Part shown: positions 33,337 to 45,138 of the stretch, piece by piece
Numbering within the stretch: position 1 is the stretch's first letter
Layout: each line of letters begins with the position of its first letter
Assembly: GCF_002865645.1 (NCBI RefSeq)
Contig: NW_020194512.1
Coordinates: 1,901,183 to 1,965,182 of the forward strand
Reading direction: 5' to 3'
DNA: 64,000 nucleotides
From: Hyaloscypha bicolor E
Taxonomy: Eukaryota; Ascomycota; Leotiomycetes; Helotiales; Hyaloscyphaceae
The notes under the pieces: generated by a model
What the model saw: the letters and a program-made list of their open reading frames with translations, nothing else
What the model was told of the DNA's origin: nothing
The model's database searches: none
Position numbers and translations under genes: made by a program

Positions 33337-34332
33337 GCATAAGGCGTTTATATCCTTGTAAGATAGCCGCATAAAATTGAGAAGGTTGATAAATTTTCTT
33401 CTCAGACATCCGTTGTGGTGCGAAGGTTGATTTGAAGTCCCCTTTCAGGAGCAAGAACTGTAGGAATAACACTGAAGGATGGTGGTCAAAACAAGTTCAG
33501 GATGTTAAGAGGGTAACTTGGAAACCCAACGATATCGGCCACTCGTGGCCCACAACTTTATAATCGCACAACTACCTCATGGTATGGTACGGGCAAAGGT
33601 AAAGAAGATTGTGGGTTGTGGAGGTCAAAGTCACCGCGTTCCCACCACCCCCGGGCATGAGAAATATAAATGGTTCGGGTGTGTAAAGGTTTGCCGTGCA
33701 GCTCTAGGGGTTGGACACGACTATACGGTGACAATTTCTCTCTAGATGCCGGTAGGCGAGGTGGCATAACTGTCTTCTCCCACAGGCAGCAAAGTACCGA
33801 GTATGGAATTGTAAGGCAAACAGCTAACAAGGCTCGTTCTCATAAAGCACCTAAATACATGATAAAGTGGAAAATGTAAAAGGAAAGAAAATACATCAAG
33901 CAGCGAACTGTTCCGACCACTCCCAGTTCTCGGAATGGGATTTACCCCACCAAAGACGAACACACCTGCTACTCAATAGTTGTCATCTACTATTGAGCAA
34001 TCTTTCTCTTTTGTAACTTCAAATGCCAAATCAAGTATCCTCAACTCTACGCCCTGGAAGCTGTTTAAAAACACAAATCGAATTGACGAAGCCTTGTTGA
34101 AACAACCGTTAAGGCAAGTACCATCTCAACTAGCAGTCCTGTATGGATTGGTTATCATTGCTTACAATTCTGGTGGAGTGAGGAAAAGAGAATGTACCTG
34201 TACTCCAGTGTAATTCGCTTGGCCGAGCCACCCTCCATTGACAATTTTGTTCAAACGAAGCCTGTTCACACTAGACAGTGGGTAGCTTCGTATCTGTTGG
34301 CACCTCTCCCCAAGGTGTGGTATTCAGTCGTA
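33337..34332. other. Convergent 3' region after LPD1
   Basis: About 1 kb without a supported gene between the LPD1 stop and the stop of the Cys/Gly-rich gene on the other strand. Frames are short and unremarkable. Confidence 0.5.
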
Positions 34333-34875
34333 TCAGTTTCTCAAATATCTTCCCCGTCCGGGCATTCCATGGCCACGCATTCCCGGGCCCCTGAAACCTC
34401 CAAACCCTCCAACTCTTCCCATGCCTTCCCCAAGACCTCCGATACCCCAGCGAGGATATAGAGCTCCTCGACCTCCTGAGAGACCAAGGTGACCGTCTCC
34501 GAAGGCGAAGCTCCGTCTAACCCCTCTAGAAATGCGAATTAGCTCATTGTCGAATGAAGGCCAAATGCGACCCCCTCTACATGAACGAAAATTAATCTTT
34601 TACCTTCCATAACCAGAATACAAGTAGTCATCAAATGGATAGGCATTACTGTAGGGGCAGTCGAGACAATCACAGCTATCTTGAACTAAATGCCCGATCT
34701 TGAGAAGTTGTTCGCACTGGCAGACATGGTGTTGGGTGTAAGGATGGTCGAAGCTGGTGGCACACCGGTCGAGTCCATGTATGTAGCGATTGTTGAAGGG
34801 ACTTCCATGAAGGCCTCCCAATGGTCGATGAATGCCAGCTCTCGCAAGCAAGAGCTCGTCAAGGTAAGGAGACAT
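34333..34875 (-). CDS. Uncharacterised Cys-rich protein with Gly-rich tail (5' end uncertain)
   Basis: Two exons are supported, ...34604 and 34525-34333, joined by an intron 34603-34526 (GTAAAA donor, GAGCTAATT branch-like site, TTCTAG acceptor) that keeps phase. From the Met at 34875 the product is 154 residues. It shows a His/Pro-rich start (LDELLLARAGIHRPLGG), a Cys cluster (CQCEQLLKIGHLVQDSCDC, then LDCPY), a Tyr/Asp stretch (FDDYLYSGYGR) and a Gly/Met/Arg-rich tail (GFGGFRGPGMRGHGMPGRGR). The open frame continues upstream to an acceptor-like TTCAG at 34937, so earlier exons may exist; an antisense frame at 35313-35531 is a weak candidate. I recognise no family. The coding call rests on the phase-consistent intron and the non-random tail. 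Confidence 0.5.
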
Positions 34876-34936
34876 TATGGGATGAGTAACAGGGAAGGAA
34901 GTTTCGTTGTGATAGATTGCTGTGTCTGGAGAAGGA

Positions 34937-36200
34937 CTGAATGAGAGGTTGTAATGTTTTAGGAAAGGAAAGATTCACGAAATGAGCGGCATGTACCCAA
35001 TTTATCGACACAAGATCCTGTCCACACCCGAAAACCGGCGAGATATTCCGTTAGAGATAAACAGGGCTTACGAAGGGCTCGATCAGCTATCCTACCAGAA
35101 AGAAAGGATTATTGAGGTGGTGCAAGAGTAGCACAGGGGGCAATTCCTTTGATGAGACTACCACGCGGAGCATTTTCCGTCTGCTTACCAAAATCTTGGA
35201 ATGAAATTTTAAGACCACAATTACTGCAAAACGGACGCTACAGTATCACATGAATGGAATGAATGGCTATTGAAACAGCCCGATGGTGGAACAAGCTTGA
35301 AGCAAACAATCCTCACCGAAAGATGGTTTTCTGACACGGTGCGGTCAGAGCGACAAACTCTAGATCAGGAAAACATAGAATTCCCATTCTCCACGTGGCA
35401 AACAAACTTGCTTTACCGCTGGTATGGCAGCCGCGGCCGGAGATAGGTTCTCGTCGGTTGAACGGGGAGATATGGGGAGAGGATCCGTGAAACTGACAAG
35501 ATCTACCACACATTCCAGCTCCCATGACCACTTCGAAGGTAGGATAATGCAGCTTATTTTCGAATGTATTTGCTACCTTCAGTGCACCGGAAGATGGCGG
35601 AACCGTCTCTTGAGATGGTTAAGGCAACAGAGCCCACATCTCGATCGTCGAGTCCGGAACGGCCCTTCTTTCGGGCCGGGCTTTTGGAAAGCGCTCGGGG
35701 TTTTTCTTCTCGCCGTACCACAAGAGAAATCTACTCTAAACTCGGGTGAAAGCCAAGTTCAAACAAGGGATACGAGAGCAAACAGTACTAAAATAGCAAA
35801 ACTACTCCTTCGGGACCGAGCCCAGTCAGCGATGCTTGCGCCAGAAGATAATCCTTTAAGTGAGGCTGCTCAGAAGAACGTTTTACAAGTTCAAACATCT
35901 CCTCGGATCTCCGATTCCGCAACTTTGCAAATTAGCAACGACCAAACGATGGATGTGTGAAGATGTGAAGTGTGAGGCTATTCTCACGTGAGAGTTGTTC
36001 AGGGGCTCGAGGTCCTAACCGAGCCACTAAACTCAACCCAGAAAGCTCTCGCGGGGCAATGGTGCCGCCGATCGTCTCACAGATGGCTCGACCGCCTGGC
36101 TTTCTTCAAAAGCAGACCGAAACTTACAAAGTCATGACTTGTGACACCCGCGACCCTCCGCAACTGGCTATTGTTATCAATTGACTTCAGCTGACTCACA
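34937..36200. other. Region between the Cys/Gly-rich gene and the desaturase
   Basis: About 1.3 kb. It may contain 5' exons of the minus-strand gene, and it carries the promoter of the desaturase. A 178-codon plus-strand frame at 35424-35960 has no recognisable features and was not called. Confidence 0.4.
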
Positions 36201-37940
36201 ATGCCCCCAATGAAGGCTCCTGGCCGGACGGAAGCCGTGCTCTCTCGGCGACAGATCGAGGGTCTGATTGCCGATGGAAGATCCATTATAATTGTCGAGC
36301 AGAGGGTGCTGAAGGTCGACCCTTGGTTGAAATACCATCCTGGAGGCGCCAAAGCCATAATGCATATGGTTGGGAGAGATGCTACTGATGAAGTGAACGG
36401 GTAAGTACTCTCTAATCGAGGCTCTGCCTTACTTTCCACTGATCATCTGCCGCACAGATTCCACTCCCCCGAAGCAAAGAAACGTATGGAGAGATACCGA
36501 ATTGGTCGAATAGAAGGGCGATGGGTGAACTTTGTGCCCCCCATACAAGGCGGCAAATTTAGGCCATACGTCAAGGGTCTTGTGGCTGTGGAAGAGGATG
36601 AAGATGCTGATCAGACACCCACGACTTCGGACATTTCGAGAACACCGTCCCCAATATTCGATGCCGAGGAACCAAATACTCGTCGACGCATTACTTCGAA
36701 CAACGATCCTCTTGTTTCTTCCGCATCGTCAGTATCATCTGCGGCAGAGCAGGAAGATGGGGTGTCTTACTTAGATGCTCGGACCAAGGAGCAGATTTAT
36801 CTGGACCTCGCCAAGTATCCCTCATTGGACTTGGATACACAAGACGAAGTTGTTCGAAAATACCGCCTTTTGGATCAGCGAATCCGAGCAGAAAGGCTTT
36901 ACGATTGTAACTACTATGCGTACGCCATCGAGGCCTGCCGATACACATTTCTTGCTTGCATGATGCTTTTGTTTCTCCATTGGGGATGGTATGGTACGAG
37001 CGGCTTGTTTCTAGGTTGCCTTTGGCATCAGCTTGTCTTCACTGTGCATGATGCAGGTCACATGGGAATCACCCACAATTTCACGGTTGACACGGTGGTT
37101 GGAATCATCATCGCAGACTTCATAGGTGGATTATCAGTGGGGTGGTGGAAGCACAACCACAACGTTCATCACATTGTTACGAACTCTCCAGAACATGACC
37201 CGGACATTGAGCATTTACCATTTTTCGCCATCTCCCATAGGTTCCTCGAATCACTCACATCCTCCTTTTACGAACGAGTTATGGCCTTTGACAAATTTGC
37301 CAAGGCCATCATCCCTTACCAGGCATATCTGTATTACCCAATACTTACATTTGGACGATTTAATTTGTACTTCCTGTCATGGGAGTTCCTCATCAAGGGC
37401 ACCGGTCCAAGGAAAGGACCTGCTGCGTGGCATCGATGGCTGGAGATTGCCGGCCAAGTTTTCTTCTGGTATTGGTTTGGATATGTCATCATGTACAAGG
37501 CGATCCCAAATGCCTCGGGCCGTTTGGCGTTTCTCATGGTCAGCCATATGGTCACGATGCCTCTTCACGCTCAAATAACCTTGTCTCATTTCTCCATGAG
37601 CACTGCAGAGCTCGGCCCACACGAATCGTTCCCTCAGAAGATGCTGCGAACAACGATGGATGTCGACTGTCCTCAGTGGCTCGACTTCTTCCATGGTGGC
37701 TTGCAGTTCCAAGCTATTCACCACCTATTCCCCAGAATGCCAAGACACAACCTTCGCCGGACTCAGAAGCTCGTGCAGGAGTTTTGCTCTGAAGTCGGGA
37801 TACCGTATGCACTCTACGGTTTTGTGGACGGGAGTAAACAAGTCATCGGGAGGCTTGAAGAGGTCGGAAGGCAGGCGACAATCCTTGCCAAATGTCAGAG
37901 GACCATTGCTGAGAGAGGTGACCTACTCAATGGACACTGA
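36201..37940 (+). CDS. Delta-8 sphingolipid desaturase with N-terminal cytochrome b5 domain
   Basis: Exons 36201-36400 and 36458-37940; 560 residues. It adds the delta-8 double bond to the long-chain base of glucosylceramide precursors in the ER. Glucosylceramides with this base are typical of filamentous fungi. The cytochrome b5 domain is N-terminal with the heme motif HPGG (46-49), continuing across the intron to about 75. A Ser/Glu-rich linker of about 80 residues follows. The desaturase domain has HDAGH (264-268), HNVHH (301-305) and the third box QAIHH (485-489), where Q replaces the first His as in all b5-fusion front-end desaturases. Four or more hydrophobic segments flank the boxes. 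A front-end fatty acid desaturase is the alternative; the fungal context favours the sphingolipid enzyme. Confidence 0.9.
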
Positions 37941-39402
37941 GCCCGTACGGGTTGATATATGGTTCTACGTTGCTCGGAGTTTAAGAGGATATGTTTCAAT
38001 TAGAGGTTTAAGATACTTCCCACTATAGAAGTGATACTTTCAGCTACGATAACTCAGCTTATTTCCATAGCCCACCTAGCTATCATATTCCCGAGGAAAT
38101 CTTCACACAACAACATCAGTGGTCACTCTCTTCGCAAGTTACTATTGATGTGACCAAATGCTGCAGGTGTTGAATACTGGCATCCGTCGCGCTGATTCAG
38201 CCTTCGGCGAGATTTAAAAGATTCTAGGACCTTGCATCTCGCTAGCAACGGCAGAGCACGTGTGGAACTTTTAGTGGTGGGCTAGTTGGCCCCGATCTTC
38301 CGTCTTAGCTCTGATGCATCAGCCAAACTCCCTTGGAACAGCTTTCTTTTGTTGTTTGAACAACTCATTTTTCCAAATAACGATCAAGTCACACCCTCGG
38401 CCACTCAATCCGCAGTCAAAAAGAATCAATGGACGAACATCAGGCCACGGGTATCATGACAAATCTCCTAACAGCATTGCGGCAACGCGATACGATCCAT
38501 AGGTAGGAAGTTATTGGCTTCACTTTCTTTTGGAGTGAGACCTGAACTTCTGAAGGCACACAATATAATGACAGCTTCAACAGGCCATTTCTTGTTTCTC
38601 TGTGTTCTGACTTATGGAATTTGATGTGGTGCAAACCTCGGTCCCGTACGTTAAACTCCACGTTCCAATGAGAGTGTCGTCGAGCAGCCACCAAGGGTTC
38701 GTCTGGAACCTGGTGGCGGGAGCATGGGCAACTACTTTTGAGACCTGGGGAATGCCGAGCTAAAGGTGCCGGCCCGATAGTGACCTCCATCCTCATCTGC
38801 CTGTAGGAACAAGACTTGTCGCCAGTGCACCACTCCACTGGTATCAAAAGCATATTCGGAATTTTAAGGGATCTTCCACTAGTTGGAATGAGCTTCAAGT
38901 ACTCCCTACGCTCACTGCACCAGGATGTCATCAGGCCGGAAGGGTCGCTTCCTGCACCAAGAATCGAAACTGTGGTCCGCGCTTGCCGCTGCGGCTGATG
39001 GTTTCTTCCTGCCTTCTAAACCTGAAGAATAAAAGCAAATACTATCTGCGTACGGGAACGCACGTTATGTGACCCAGCTGAGAACAGTTCGAAGATGGGG
39101 ATGGGCTGGGTATCCTTGCGTGAGATCCCGAAGGTAGTGCCAAGTTCACTCTCCGACGAAAAAAGCAAAAAGGGATCTCCGCCACGGCACAGACATTGGA
39201 AAAGTATATAAGCAGATAGAGCTCCCGTTGAAGGCTGGTGTCTGGTATACAAGACTCCTCATATTTGCAACCTGATTACTTCACAATCTCCTCGATCTCT
39301 CAGACGCCATTTGGCTTGCAACCAACCACTGAGCCATAGCATCTTGCGGACTACACCAATTGGGCTCCTTAAGTCAACACTTATTGCCCGTGATATCCCA
39401 AC
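37941..39402. other. Intergenic region with a TATA box near its end
   Basis: About 1.5 kb. Only short frames are present; the longest is a 163-codon antisense frame at 38440-38931 with no family resemblance. The 3' end of the desaturase lies at the left and a TATA box for the small spliced gene at the right. Confidence 0.5.
39205..39212 (+). promoter_or_regulatory. TATA box of the 87-residue gene
   Basis: TATATAAG in an AAAG-TATATAAGC context lies 191-198 bases upstream of the start codon at 39403. That would give a leader of roughly 160 bases. It is one of few good TATA boxes in the window, which suggests a regulated or strongly expressed gene. Confidence 0.5.
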
Positions 39403-39720
39403 ATGACAAGAGGCAAGCAGACTCCAAAATCCGCGGAGAGAATATGGAAGAGCAAGCCAGGAGTAAGTTCATCTTATCTCATGGCCCAGAGGGGGTGGAG
39501 CTGATCAAGAACACAGTCCCGTGAGGCGCACGCGGCTGCTAGAGCCGCCGAACGATACGCGGCGGGTGGAGGCCAAGCCAACGGAGGAAAGACCAATGAC
39601 ACACATAGTCACGGTGGAGGTGGAGCCTATGAATGCCAGAATCTGAATCGCTATGGGGCATACTGTACGATCTGGGAGCCCTGCGATGCTCATGCCGGCA
39701 ACCTGAGGGCCGGAACTTAG
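39403..39720 (+). CDS. Small spliced uncharacterised protein (87 residues)
   Basis: Exons 39403-39462 and 39517-39720 around a 54-base intron (GTAAGT donor, AACACAG acceptor). I do not recognise the protein. A basic N-terminus (MTRGKQTPKSAERIWKSKPG) is followed by an Ala/Arg helix (SREAHAAARAAERYAAGGG), a Gly/Asn linker and a C-terminus with three cysteines (YECQNLNRYGAYCTIWEPC, then DAHAGNLRAGT). There is no signal peptide or membrane segment, so secretion by the classical route is unlikely. The first ATG, a consensus donor, frame kept through the intron and a TATA box together support a real gene. Conservation in other fungi would decide it. Confidence 0.6.
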
Positions 39721-40813
39721 ATCTCAGGGATGAAGGACAGGGGGCTGCAGCTGGGATGGGAAAAGAGGCTGCCCCTTGTGGGAGTAACGAGGGGTTGGAA
39801 TGTTCGATGGGGTCGTGCGTCCTTTCTGCAGTTCTTCATTTTCCTGGCGTATCGGGGAGAGGATGCGAGCGGGCAGGGTCATGGGCCCCTATATTACTTT
39901 TGGATCCTTCAAAAACAGGGCGGATGGGACCATGGCGCAGAGTTGAACTTCAGATTGTTTCAAGCAAGGTTTCTGATCAGGCTCTCCGCCAAAATAGATA
40001 GATAGATAAACAAACAAACAAACAAACAAATGAATAAATGCAAATCTCTAGAGTCGGGACTTGGTTGTCGTGAATCGAAGTGGCACAACGTTTGACAGCC
40101 CAGTTGCAGTCCCGGCCGTGAGGTCCGCTCCACAGCCACGGACAGGGGTGATGTTGAGCGGCAAAGGACATGAACATCGCTATCTCGATATCGGTGAGCT
40201 GACGTGCTGAAGGAATGAACGCCCGACGGCCAGGACTGAAAAAGCAACGAGAGCGAGTCAGGTCTCTTACGAGAGTGGAGGGATCACCATGATCAGCAGT
40301 GCTTACCTAACGCATCCCAAGAAGTGCTGGTCTCGAGCTGGTGTTGTTCTAACGTCTGAGGGACCGACGGAAGGCAAGCGAGGAGGACCCCGGGCCTGGG
40401 CCGGGGTCCAGTCTAAGCGGGATCCCGTGACTCGGAGCATCATCGTGCAGCCTCGACGTCGACGTCGTCCTCGACTTCATCCCGTGCAGCAATCCGCAGA
40501 GCCTCAACCTCCAAACGACACATAACGCTTAGCAAACCAAACCACCCACTGCTTTCTCGCCCCAGCATGGGGTCCCGCTCAACCGCCTCTTGCTCTCGCA
40601 TTCACTCCACTCCATTCGCAGGCTTCCAATAAAGAGCTGCTGCAAGTTCAAATCCTCGGCCAGCAGCTGCCCGGCTTTTGAGCCTCACGTGCATGGCTCT
40701 TTCTCCATCCTGGCTATGACACCAGCAGCGCTGACGAGTTGCTGAACTTCCCCCCAACAATAAATAACAGCATTCTCCCATGCCATGTGATTGAGAGGCT
40801 GCAAGTTGCCATC
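39721..40813. other. Intergenic region with microsatellite, VAC14 promoter side
   Basis: About 1.1 kb with no supported gene. It holds a TAGA/CAAA microsatellite (39991-40029) and an 8-bp hairpin at 40635-40668 (AGCTGCTG / CAGCAGCT around an 18-base loop). The hairpin includes a chance GTTCAAATCC that looks like a tRNA B box, but no tRNA fold fits. Confidence 0.5.
39991..40029. repeat. TAGA and CAAA compound microsatellite
   Basis: About three TAGA units run into five CAAA-type units. It is intergenic. Confidence 0.7.
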
Positions 40814-43800
40814 ATGGATCAGAGTATCCAACGCGCCTTGAACGACAAGCTGTATGATAGGCGGAAGGTTGGCGCTCTAGAGTATGAATCTATCCGGTGA
40901 GAGTCGGGTAAAGCTGACTGTGTACGCAGTCTTGAGCGTGTTATTCGAGATCTTGCTGCTGCCAAAGAATTTGACCGGATACAGAGGATTATACAGCAGT
41001 TGTGTAATGAGTATGCCTATGCCGTTCACCAGCCTCACGCTCGAAACGGCGGGCTCATCGGGCTGGCAGCCGCAGCCATTGCGCTAGGTCCTGTAAGATT
41101 TGGGCCAGTGCGGCAAAATGAGTTGTGCTGATGAGAGAAATAGGAATTGGCACGGTACTTGAACGAAATTGTTCCTCCCGTGCTGGCATGCTTCACAGAC
41201 CAAGATGCTCGGGTTCGATATTACGCTTGCGAAAGTATGTATAACATCGCCAAAGTCGCCAAGGGCGAAGTTTTACCGTACTTCAACGATATCTTCGATG
41301 CATTATGCAAAGTGAGCATCTACACTGGACTTCTACCTTTCAATACTCTTATTCATGCTCATCCTCAAATAGCTCGGTGCAGATTCTGAGCTCTCCGTCA
41401 AGAACGGCGCCGAGCTCCTGGATCGTCTGATCAAAGACATTGTCTCTGAATCGGCTGCTACTTACGTCTCGATACTTCACAGCACGGAAGCACCACTTCT
41501 TGAAACCGACAAAGAGACGCCAGATGAATCGATCGATGCACCCACCGCATTCTCCCTTGTCCGTTTCCTACCGTTGTTGAAAGAACGAATCCACGTTATC
41601 AATCCGTTCACGCGAACTTTCCTTGTAGGTTGGATCACCCTACTTGACTCCATTCCGGATTTAGAACTCGTCTCGTACCTACCGGAATTCCTGGGTGGCT
41701 TGTTTAAATTCCTCAGCGACCCAAACCGAGATGTTCATGTTGCTACCCAAGGCGCACTTGAGAGATTCCTCAGTGAGATCAAGCGCATTTCACGAATCAA
41801 GAAAGGTATTGAGGAAAGCCGCAAGTCTCGAAGTGACGGCAAGCGGAAGCGCTCTGGATCCATGGACAGTGAAAACTCCGTGGCACCTGATGCAATTGGA
41901 GATGATGAATCAGGTACAGCAGATGACAAGGATGTCAGCAGTGATGATGATTGGGTCCCAGGACAAGATGTCCAGGTCAACCACAAGGATATTCTTGAAA
42001 TATTGACAGCGAACTTGGACTCTCCGTTAGGTAAAGTTCTCTGCATTTGATTTGTGTGGTTCTGACTAACTTGCTACAGAGGAGGATAGTTTACTGGAAT
42101 CACTTCGCTGGATTGTCGAATTCCTTGACATATGTCCGGAAGAGGTCTTGCCGTTTGCTCCAAAGATTCTGGCACACTTACTCCCAGCCATGGCTAGTGG
42201 CGTGGAGACTATTCGTCAAGCAGCTGCCCGAGTGAACACATCTTTAATGGATTATGTCGTCTCGCTGTCCGATGAGGGTGCCCCGTCAGAGAGTACCAGC
42301 GCTGGCCCTTCGAGAATTCCCACCTCAATCATGAAAGAAGCAGCCAACGAAAGAAGAGACTCATCCACGAACACTCGAGGCTCAATCTCAGGGTCGCGCG
42401 AGAATGATAGAAGGGAGTCAGAAGTGCAGACGCCACCTCCACCATACAAGACTCCCACTCCTTCTTCACCACCCCAGCCGCAGGTCGATCTTGACTACGC
42501 AGCGGCTGTAAATTCTTTGACACTACTTTTTTTGAATGACCACGAAGCCACAAGAGTCGCAGCCCTTACCTGGCTGCTTATGCTCCACAGGAAAGCTCCA
42601 AGAAAAGTGCTTGCTTTTAACGATGGGACTTTTCCTGCCCTTCTCAAAACGCTTTCCGATCCAGCGGAGGCAGTCGTCACTCGAGACCTCCAACTTCTAT
42701 CTCAGATATCCAGGAATAGCGGAGATGATTACTTCACATCGTTTATGGAAAATCTGCTGCAATTATTCTCAACCGACCGAAAGCTTCTAGAGACTCGCGG
42801 CAACCTGATCATCCGCCAGCTATGTGTCAGTCTCAGTCCTGAGCGAATTTACCGCACACTAGCAGATTGCATTGAAAAAGAGGAAGACGTTGAATTTGCC
42901 AGTATTATGGTTCAAAATCTCAACAATAATCTTATCACGGCGCCCGAATTAGCTGAGCTCCGCAAACGACTGCGAAATCTAGAAACCAAGGTTGGGACCC
43001 TTTCCTGTAAAGGTGCTTAGCTAACAAATTATAGGACGGCCAAACGTTTTTCGTCGCTCTCTTCCGATCTTGGTGCTATAATGCTGTCGCAACCTTTTCC
43101 TTGTGTCTACTTGCCCAAGCATATGAGCAAGCGTATAACCTTCTTCAGATATTGTGAGTTTGATGAAATGTCATGTGAATCGTACTGATGTTAGAAGTGC
43201 GGAATTGGAAATGACGGTAAACATGCTCATTCAGATTGACAAGCTTGTCCAATTGCTCGAGTCTCCTGTCTTTACATGTAGGCTGTTGCCCAGCGCTTCA
43301 CGACCTTTTGCTAACTCCTTCCAGATCTCCGACTCCAGCTTCTAGAACCCGAAAAATATCCTCATCTTTATAAGTGTCTTTATGGCCTTCTTATGCTGCT
43401 CCCTCAATCATCTGCGTTTGCAGCATTAAAGAACAGATTGAATAGTGTGAGCGCGATAGGCTACTTGCACATTGCACCCCGGGCGTACGTATCTCAATCT
43501 CGTAGCAACAGCACTGTTTCTACCTTTCAATTCCATCAGCGTCAGAAAAGCACCGAGACTCATGCGTCCTCATTTAGCACGCCCACCAATGCTGGTCCTG
43601 CAAGCTTTGACAGATCGAGTAGACTCAAAGGAAGAGACGAGGGCGGGATTCGGTGGAACGAGTTGCTCGAGAAGTTCAGAAGCGTTCAGGAACGAGCCAG
43701 GAGGGCACAGAGGCCAGGAGGGGATCTGGACGATACTTTTGGTATTGGAGATGGGAGAGGTGAAGGACTCGGCTCCAACGCATTCAAAGATTTGGCTCGA

Positions 43801-43941
43801 CTACCAGGTCCTCCGATCCTGGTGAAAGATACCCCTGTGGCACCTGTTGGCACTCAACAAGCAGCCCACAAATCGAAATCAAGTCTGGGAAAATTTGGAA
43901 GACTAGGGGGGGCGGTGTCTGGTGCGCGGCCGAAGAGATAG
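40814..43941 (+). CDS. VAC14: Vac14, scaffold of the PI(3,5)P2 kinase complex
   Basis: Eight exons: 40814-40881, 40930-41092, 41144-41311, 41373-42030, 42080-42990, 43035-43153, 43195-43277, 43325-43941; 928 residues. Vac14 is a HEAT-repeat scaffold that holds Fab1/PIKfyve and Fig4 on the vacuole membrane and sets PI(3,5)P2 levels. The N-terminal HEAT region includes [35 protein letters not shown] and [20 protein letters not shown], all characteristic. A fungal insert of charged low complexity (about 270-340) and a Pro/Ser-rich insert (about 435-490) interrupt it. The C-terminal conserved part runs from about 640 to 780 ([20 protein letters not shown], then [10 protein letters not shown], then [20 protein letters not shown]). 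The Ser-rich tail beyond about 800 is disordered. The family assignment is secure. Confidence 0.96.
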
Positions 43942-44003
43942 ACTTTAGAATGTGTGCATTTTATACTCGAGCGTGTACACGATTTAATGGACATAATTTT
44001 TCT

Positions 44004-44891
44004 TCATGATCTACCCCTCCTCGGCGTTTCCCTTTCCACAAGGCCTTCAAACAGACTGTCTCTCTGGCGTCTCAGATCCTGCAATTCGACCCTTACACCC
44101 TCGAGCTCAAGTCTCGCCAGATCTGTGTCTTGAGGTAGGCCATGATAGCTTTTGACCTGGACTTCAAGATCCTTCACAATCGAAAGCAGACTTTTGAATC
44201 TTTCCTCCTCTGCCTTGACATCCTGGATTGTGACCTTGCGGCTTCCCAGGCTGGCCGATAATGAAGTAGTGCGATCCCTGAGCTCCGGTAGTTTGGAAGC
44301 CAAGGCTTTGGTCTTTCGCTGGTAGTCTATTGTCTGCTTTGTCAGGTCTGGAGAAGGCTGATATGAATCACTTTGAAGATCCTTGATCAAGGAATTGATA
44401 GTGTCTAGCTCGTTGCTCAGGTGTTTCTCGAGAATAGAAACGCGTTCGCTCGCTTGTTCGACGCTGCAGGTTGTAACTTGTAGATCAATGATACTCCGTC
44501 CAAGTTTCTCAACATCTGGAATACCCTGATTCAATGTGACGCTCAGGTTGGAAAGTGCTTCGAGACTGGTGTTGCCTTCCCGCGTCATGCACTCTTCGAT
44601 CGAGTCGAGTAATTGTGTATTTGGCTCTGCCTTCTCTTTTGCTTGCAAGTCCTGCAGGGCCTTAGCCTCTACGCGCGCTAATAGCTCTCGCTCTTCGTCC
44701 GCAGTCTCGTTCAGGGTGGTAAGGGCGAGGAGGGCTTTGAGGGTGTCGTTATTTCGTTCGAATGGCGGGGGTGTCTTCCCGTTGAATTTCGTAGAGAGCC
44801 AGTTGTCGATGTAGTTCCAGTCTTTTGCCGCTGCAAGCTGCTGACGGGCCACGGAGGGCGAGAAGATTGCGGAGGGGGAGAGATGGGCCAT
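44004..44891 (-). CDS. HAUS1: HAUS augmin-like complex subunit 1
   Basis: A single exon; 295 residues from the Met at 44891 (an in-frame Met at 44921 would add ten). Augmin binds spindle microtubules and recruits gamma-tubulin to start branches. The N-terminus (SPSVARQQLAAAKDWNYIDN, then WLSTKFNGKTPPPFERN, then TLKALLALTTLNETADEERE) is the pattern I associate with HAUS1. The remaining two thirds are coiled coil: heptads at about 95-290 (LLARVEAKALQDLQAKEKAE; DVKAEEERFKSLLSIVKDLE). HAUS1 is missing from budding and fission yeast but present in many filamentous fungi. It shares a 247-base divergent promoter with the DNAJC3-like gene. Confidence 0.85.
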   Translation of the reverse strand: MAHLSPSAIFSPSVARQQLAAAKDWNYIDNWLSTKFNGKTPPPFERNNDTLKALLALTTLNETADEERELLARVEAKALQDLQAKEKAEPNTQLLDSIEECMTREGNTSLEALSNLSVTLNQGIPDVEKLGRSIIDLQVTTCSVEQASERVSILEKHLSNELDTINSLIKDLQSDSYQPSPDLTKQTIDYQRKTKALASKLPELRDRTTSLSASLGSRKVTIQDVKAEEERFKSLLSIVKDLEVQVKSYHGLPQDTDLARLELEGVRVELQDLRRQRDSLFEGLVERETPRRGRS

Positions 44892-45138
44892 AGTTGTTGC
44901 GTGACGGCGATTACTGAGCAAGATTTCGTGGTGCTTTCGCGTTCATTCAGGTACCGCGCCCGCGCAAGGCTGAGCACTGACGCGCCGCTAAAATGACCCC
45001 TGCTCGCCCTCTTCCCTGCCATTCGTTCAAGCCAGATCGCGCCTGAAGAAGTATAAGGACATGTGGACTCCTCGCTCTCCCTCCCTTCTCAACCCACTGT
45101 CAATCAACATCCCGATATCTCCTGCACGACATCTCACG

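Noticed and set aside
35424..35960. 178-codon plus-strand frame
   Set aside because: No recognisable motif, no promoter signal, and it overlaps a competing minus-strand frame. Kept out for lack of support.
38440..38931. 163-codon minus-strand frame
   Set aside because: No family resemblance and no second exon; it looks like chance.
39991..40029. Short tandem units as a CRISPR-like array
   Set aside because: These are 4-base microsatellite units without spacers. The genome is eukaryotic.
40635..40668. Possible tRNA (GTTCAAATCC B-box-like sequence)
   Set aside because: The surrounding bases form a simple 8-bp hairpin, and no A box, anticodon arm or acceptor stem can be drawn.
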